Positions 62,983 to 64,000 of a DNA stretch of 64,000 nt are shown piece by piece. Positions within the stretch are counted from its first letter, which is position 1. Each line of letters starts with the position of its first letter. A program made the position numbers and the translations under genes. Under the pieces are notes generated by a model. It was not told the DNA's origin, made no database searches, and saw only the letters and a program-made list of their open reading frames with translations. The stretch comes from Vibrio bathopelagicus (GTDB taxonomy: Bacteria; Pseudomonadota; Gammaproteobacteria; Enterobacterales; Vibrionaceae), in the NCBI RefSeq assembly GCF_014879975.1, contig NZ_CP062500.1, forward strand, positions 744,001-808,000. Direction: 5' to 3'.

Positions 62983-64000
62983 ATGTGTAGTGCAGAACAA
63001 AATAAAATAAGAAAAATAATCCATGTTGATATGGATTGTTTTTACGCAGCTGTAGAAATGCGGGATAACCCAGCTTACCGAAATCGACCACTTGCGGTTG
63101 GTGGGCATGAAAAACAACGAGGTGTCTTGAGTACCTGTAACTATGAAGCTCGCAAGTTTGGTATTCGTTCTGCTATGCCAACGGGGAAAGCGCTACAGCT
63201 TTGTCCTAACTTATTGGTGGTTCCGGGAAGAATGCAGGTTTATGTTGAGATATCTAAAAAAATCCGCGAAATTTTTTCTCGATACACATCATTGATTGAA
63301 CCTCTTTCTCTGGATGAAGCGTTTCTTGACGTGACTGAATCAAAGTTGTGTCACGGTTCTGCGACACTGATTGCCGAGTCAATTCGCCGCGATATTTGGA
63401 ACGAGTTAAATCTTACTGCTTCAGCCGGTGTCGCACCGATAAAGTTCTTGGCTAAAGTGGCTTCGGATATGAATAAGCCCAATGGCCAGTTTGTGATTCC
63501 CCCTCAAGACGTGCAGGCAGTCATTGATGACCTTCCACTCGAAAAGATTCCAGGTGTGGGTAAGGTGAGTATTGAAAAACTGCATCAGGCAGGTTTTTTT
63601 ACGTGTAAGGATATTAAAGCGTCTGACTATCGTGATTTACTGCTTAGGTTTGGCCGCCAAGGTGCATCGCTGTGGAAGCGAAGCCATGGTATCGATGAAA
63701 GAGAAGTGATCATAGAACGTGAGCGTAAATCCGTAGGCGTTGAGCGCACATTTACTCAAAACATTTCGACTTATACTGAATGCTGGCAGGTGATAGAAGA
63801 CAAGCTGTTTCCTGAGCTTGAAACTCGCCTAGAAAAAGCCAGCCCAAGTAAAGCGATCATCAAGCAGGGCATTAAGCTCAAGTTTGCCGATTTCCAACAA
63901 ACCACCATCGAGCATATACATGCTTCATTGGATCGTGAACACTTCAAAGAACTATTAAGTGAGATCTTAAAAAGGCAACAAGGGCGAGAGATACGCTTAC
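62983..64000 (+). CDS. dinB: DNA polymerase IV DinB (runs off right edge)
   Basis: Y-family translesion polymerase, induced by DNA damage. About 339 residues are visible and the C-terminus is cut by the window. Palm motifs are IIHVDMDCFYAAVE (first catalytic Asp) and LSLDEAFLDVTE (catalytic Asp-Glu); the helix-hairpin-helix IPGVGKVSIEKL and the start of the little-finger domain follow. ATG 62983 is the first in frame and lies just after the LexA box; the ribosome site is weak (GGGTGGG). The gene is divergent from the GGDEF regulator. Confidence 0.95.
   Translation, partial: MCSAEQNKIRKIIHVDMDCFYAAVEMRDNPAYRNRPLAVGGHEKQRGVLSTCNYEARKFGIRSAMPTGKALQLCPNLLVVPGRMQVYVEISKKIREIFSRYTSLIEPLSLDEAFLDVTESKLCHGSATLIAESIRRDIWNELNLTASAGVAPIKFLAKVASDMNKPNGQFVIPPQDVQAVIDDLPLEKIPGVGKVSIEKLHQAGFFTCKDIKASDYRDLLLRFGRQGASLWKRSHGIDEREVIIERERKSVGVERTFTQNISTYTECWQVIEDKLFPELETRLEKASPSKAIIKQGIKLKFADFQQTTIEHIHASLDREHFKELLSEILKRQQGREIRL

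Overview
The window looks like a piece of the larger chromosome of a marine Vibrio (gammaproteobacterium). Pointers are a complete Na+-translocating NADH:quinone reductase operon (nqrABCDEF with apbE and nqrM), an OmpK/Tsx-type porin, Vibrio-type families DUF3332 and DUF2850, a competence-type minor pilin cluster directly after dnaK-dnaJ, and gene orders (grpE/dnaK/dnaJ/pilin/tadA/mltF/purL and recC-recB-recD-argA-mltA-tcdA-csdE-csdA) that I recall from vibrios and, for the second block, from Escherichia coli. The species is not determined. No rRNA, tRNA, CRISPR array, prophage or insertion sequence was seen.

Layout. 1-6.8 kb: start of nadK (leaving the window on the left), divergent heat-shock gene grpE, a dicarboxylate/amino-acid symporter sitting between grpE and dnaK, then dnaK-dnaJ. 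Sigma-32 promoters are readable before grpE and dnaK, and a 9.7-copy hexamer repeat lies between the symporter and dnaK. 6.9-10.4 kb: minor type IV pilins, pilE divergent from fimT-pilW-pilX-like-pilV. 10.6-14.6 kb: AbgT-family transporter, CNNM/CorC-type CBS protein, tadA, and a very basic 46-residue ORF. 14.9-20.7 kb: mltF and, divergently, purL under a PurR box. 20.9-25.5 kb: DUF3332 lipoprotein, dapD, a lipoprotein 5'-nucleotidase and a MarC-family protein.

25.7-30.4 kb is the most unusual part. A two-gene minus-strand operon, an IscU/NifU-like scaffold followed by a GGGtGRT-family protein, is preceded by a clear fluoride (crcB-motif) riboswitch. This makes the pair a candidate fluoride-responsive metal or Fe-S system with no fluoride exporter in the operon. 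Next come SOS gene yebG with a LexA box and a LysR regulator divergent from a TDT/SLAC1-family transporter. The transporter is frameshifted by expansion of a 7-bp tandem repeat and could be phase-variable.

30.4-47.7 kb: recC, recB and recD (RecBCD nuclease, with a 392-bp gap where E. coli has ptrA), argA behind tandem ARG boxes, a DUF2850 protein, mltA, the CSD sulfur-transfer set (tcdA, csdE, csdA) and panE. 47.7-53.6 kb: ompK, a long non-coding stretch, ampG-ppi-yajG, rlmG and bolA. 54-61.4 kb: the nqr operon behind a structured leader, followed by the flavinylation enzyme ApbE and maturation factor NqrM. 61.6-64 kb: a REC-REC-GGDEF response regulator and dinB with a perfect LexA box, cut by the right edge.
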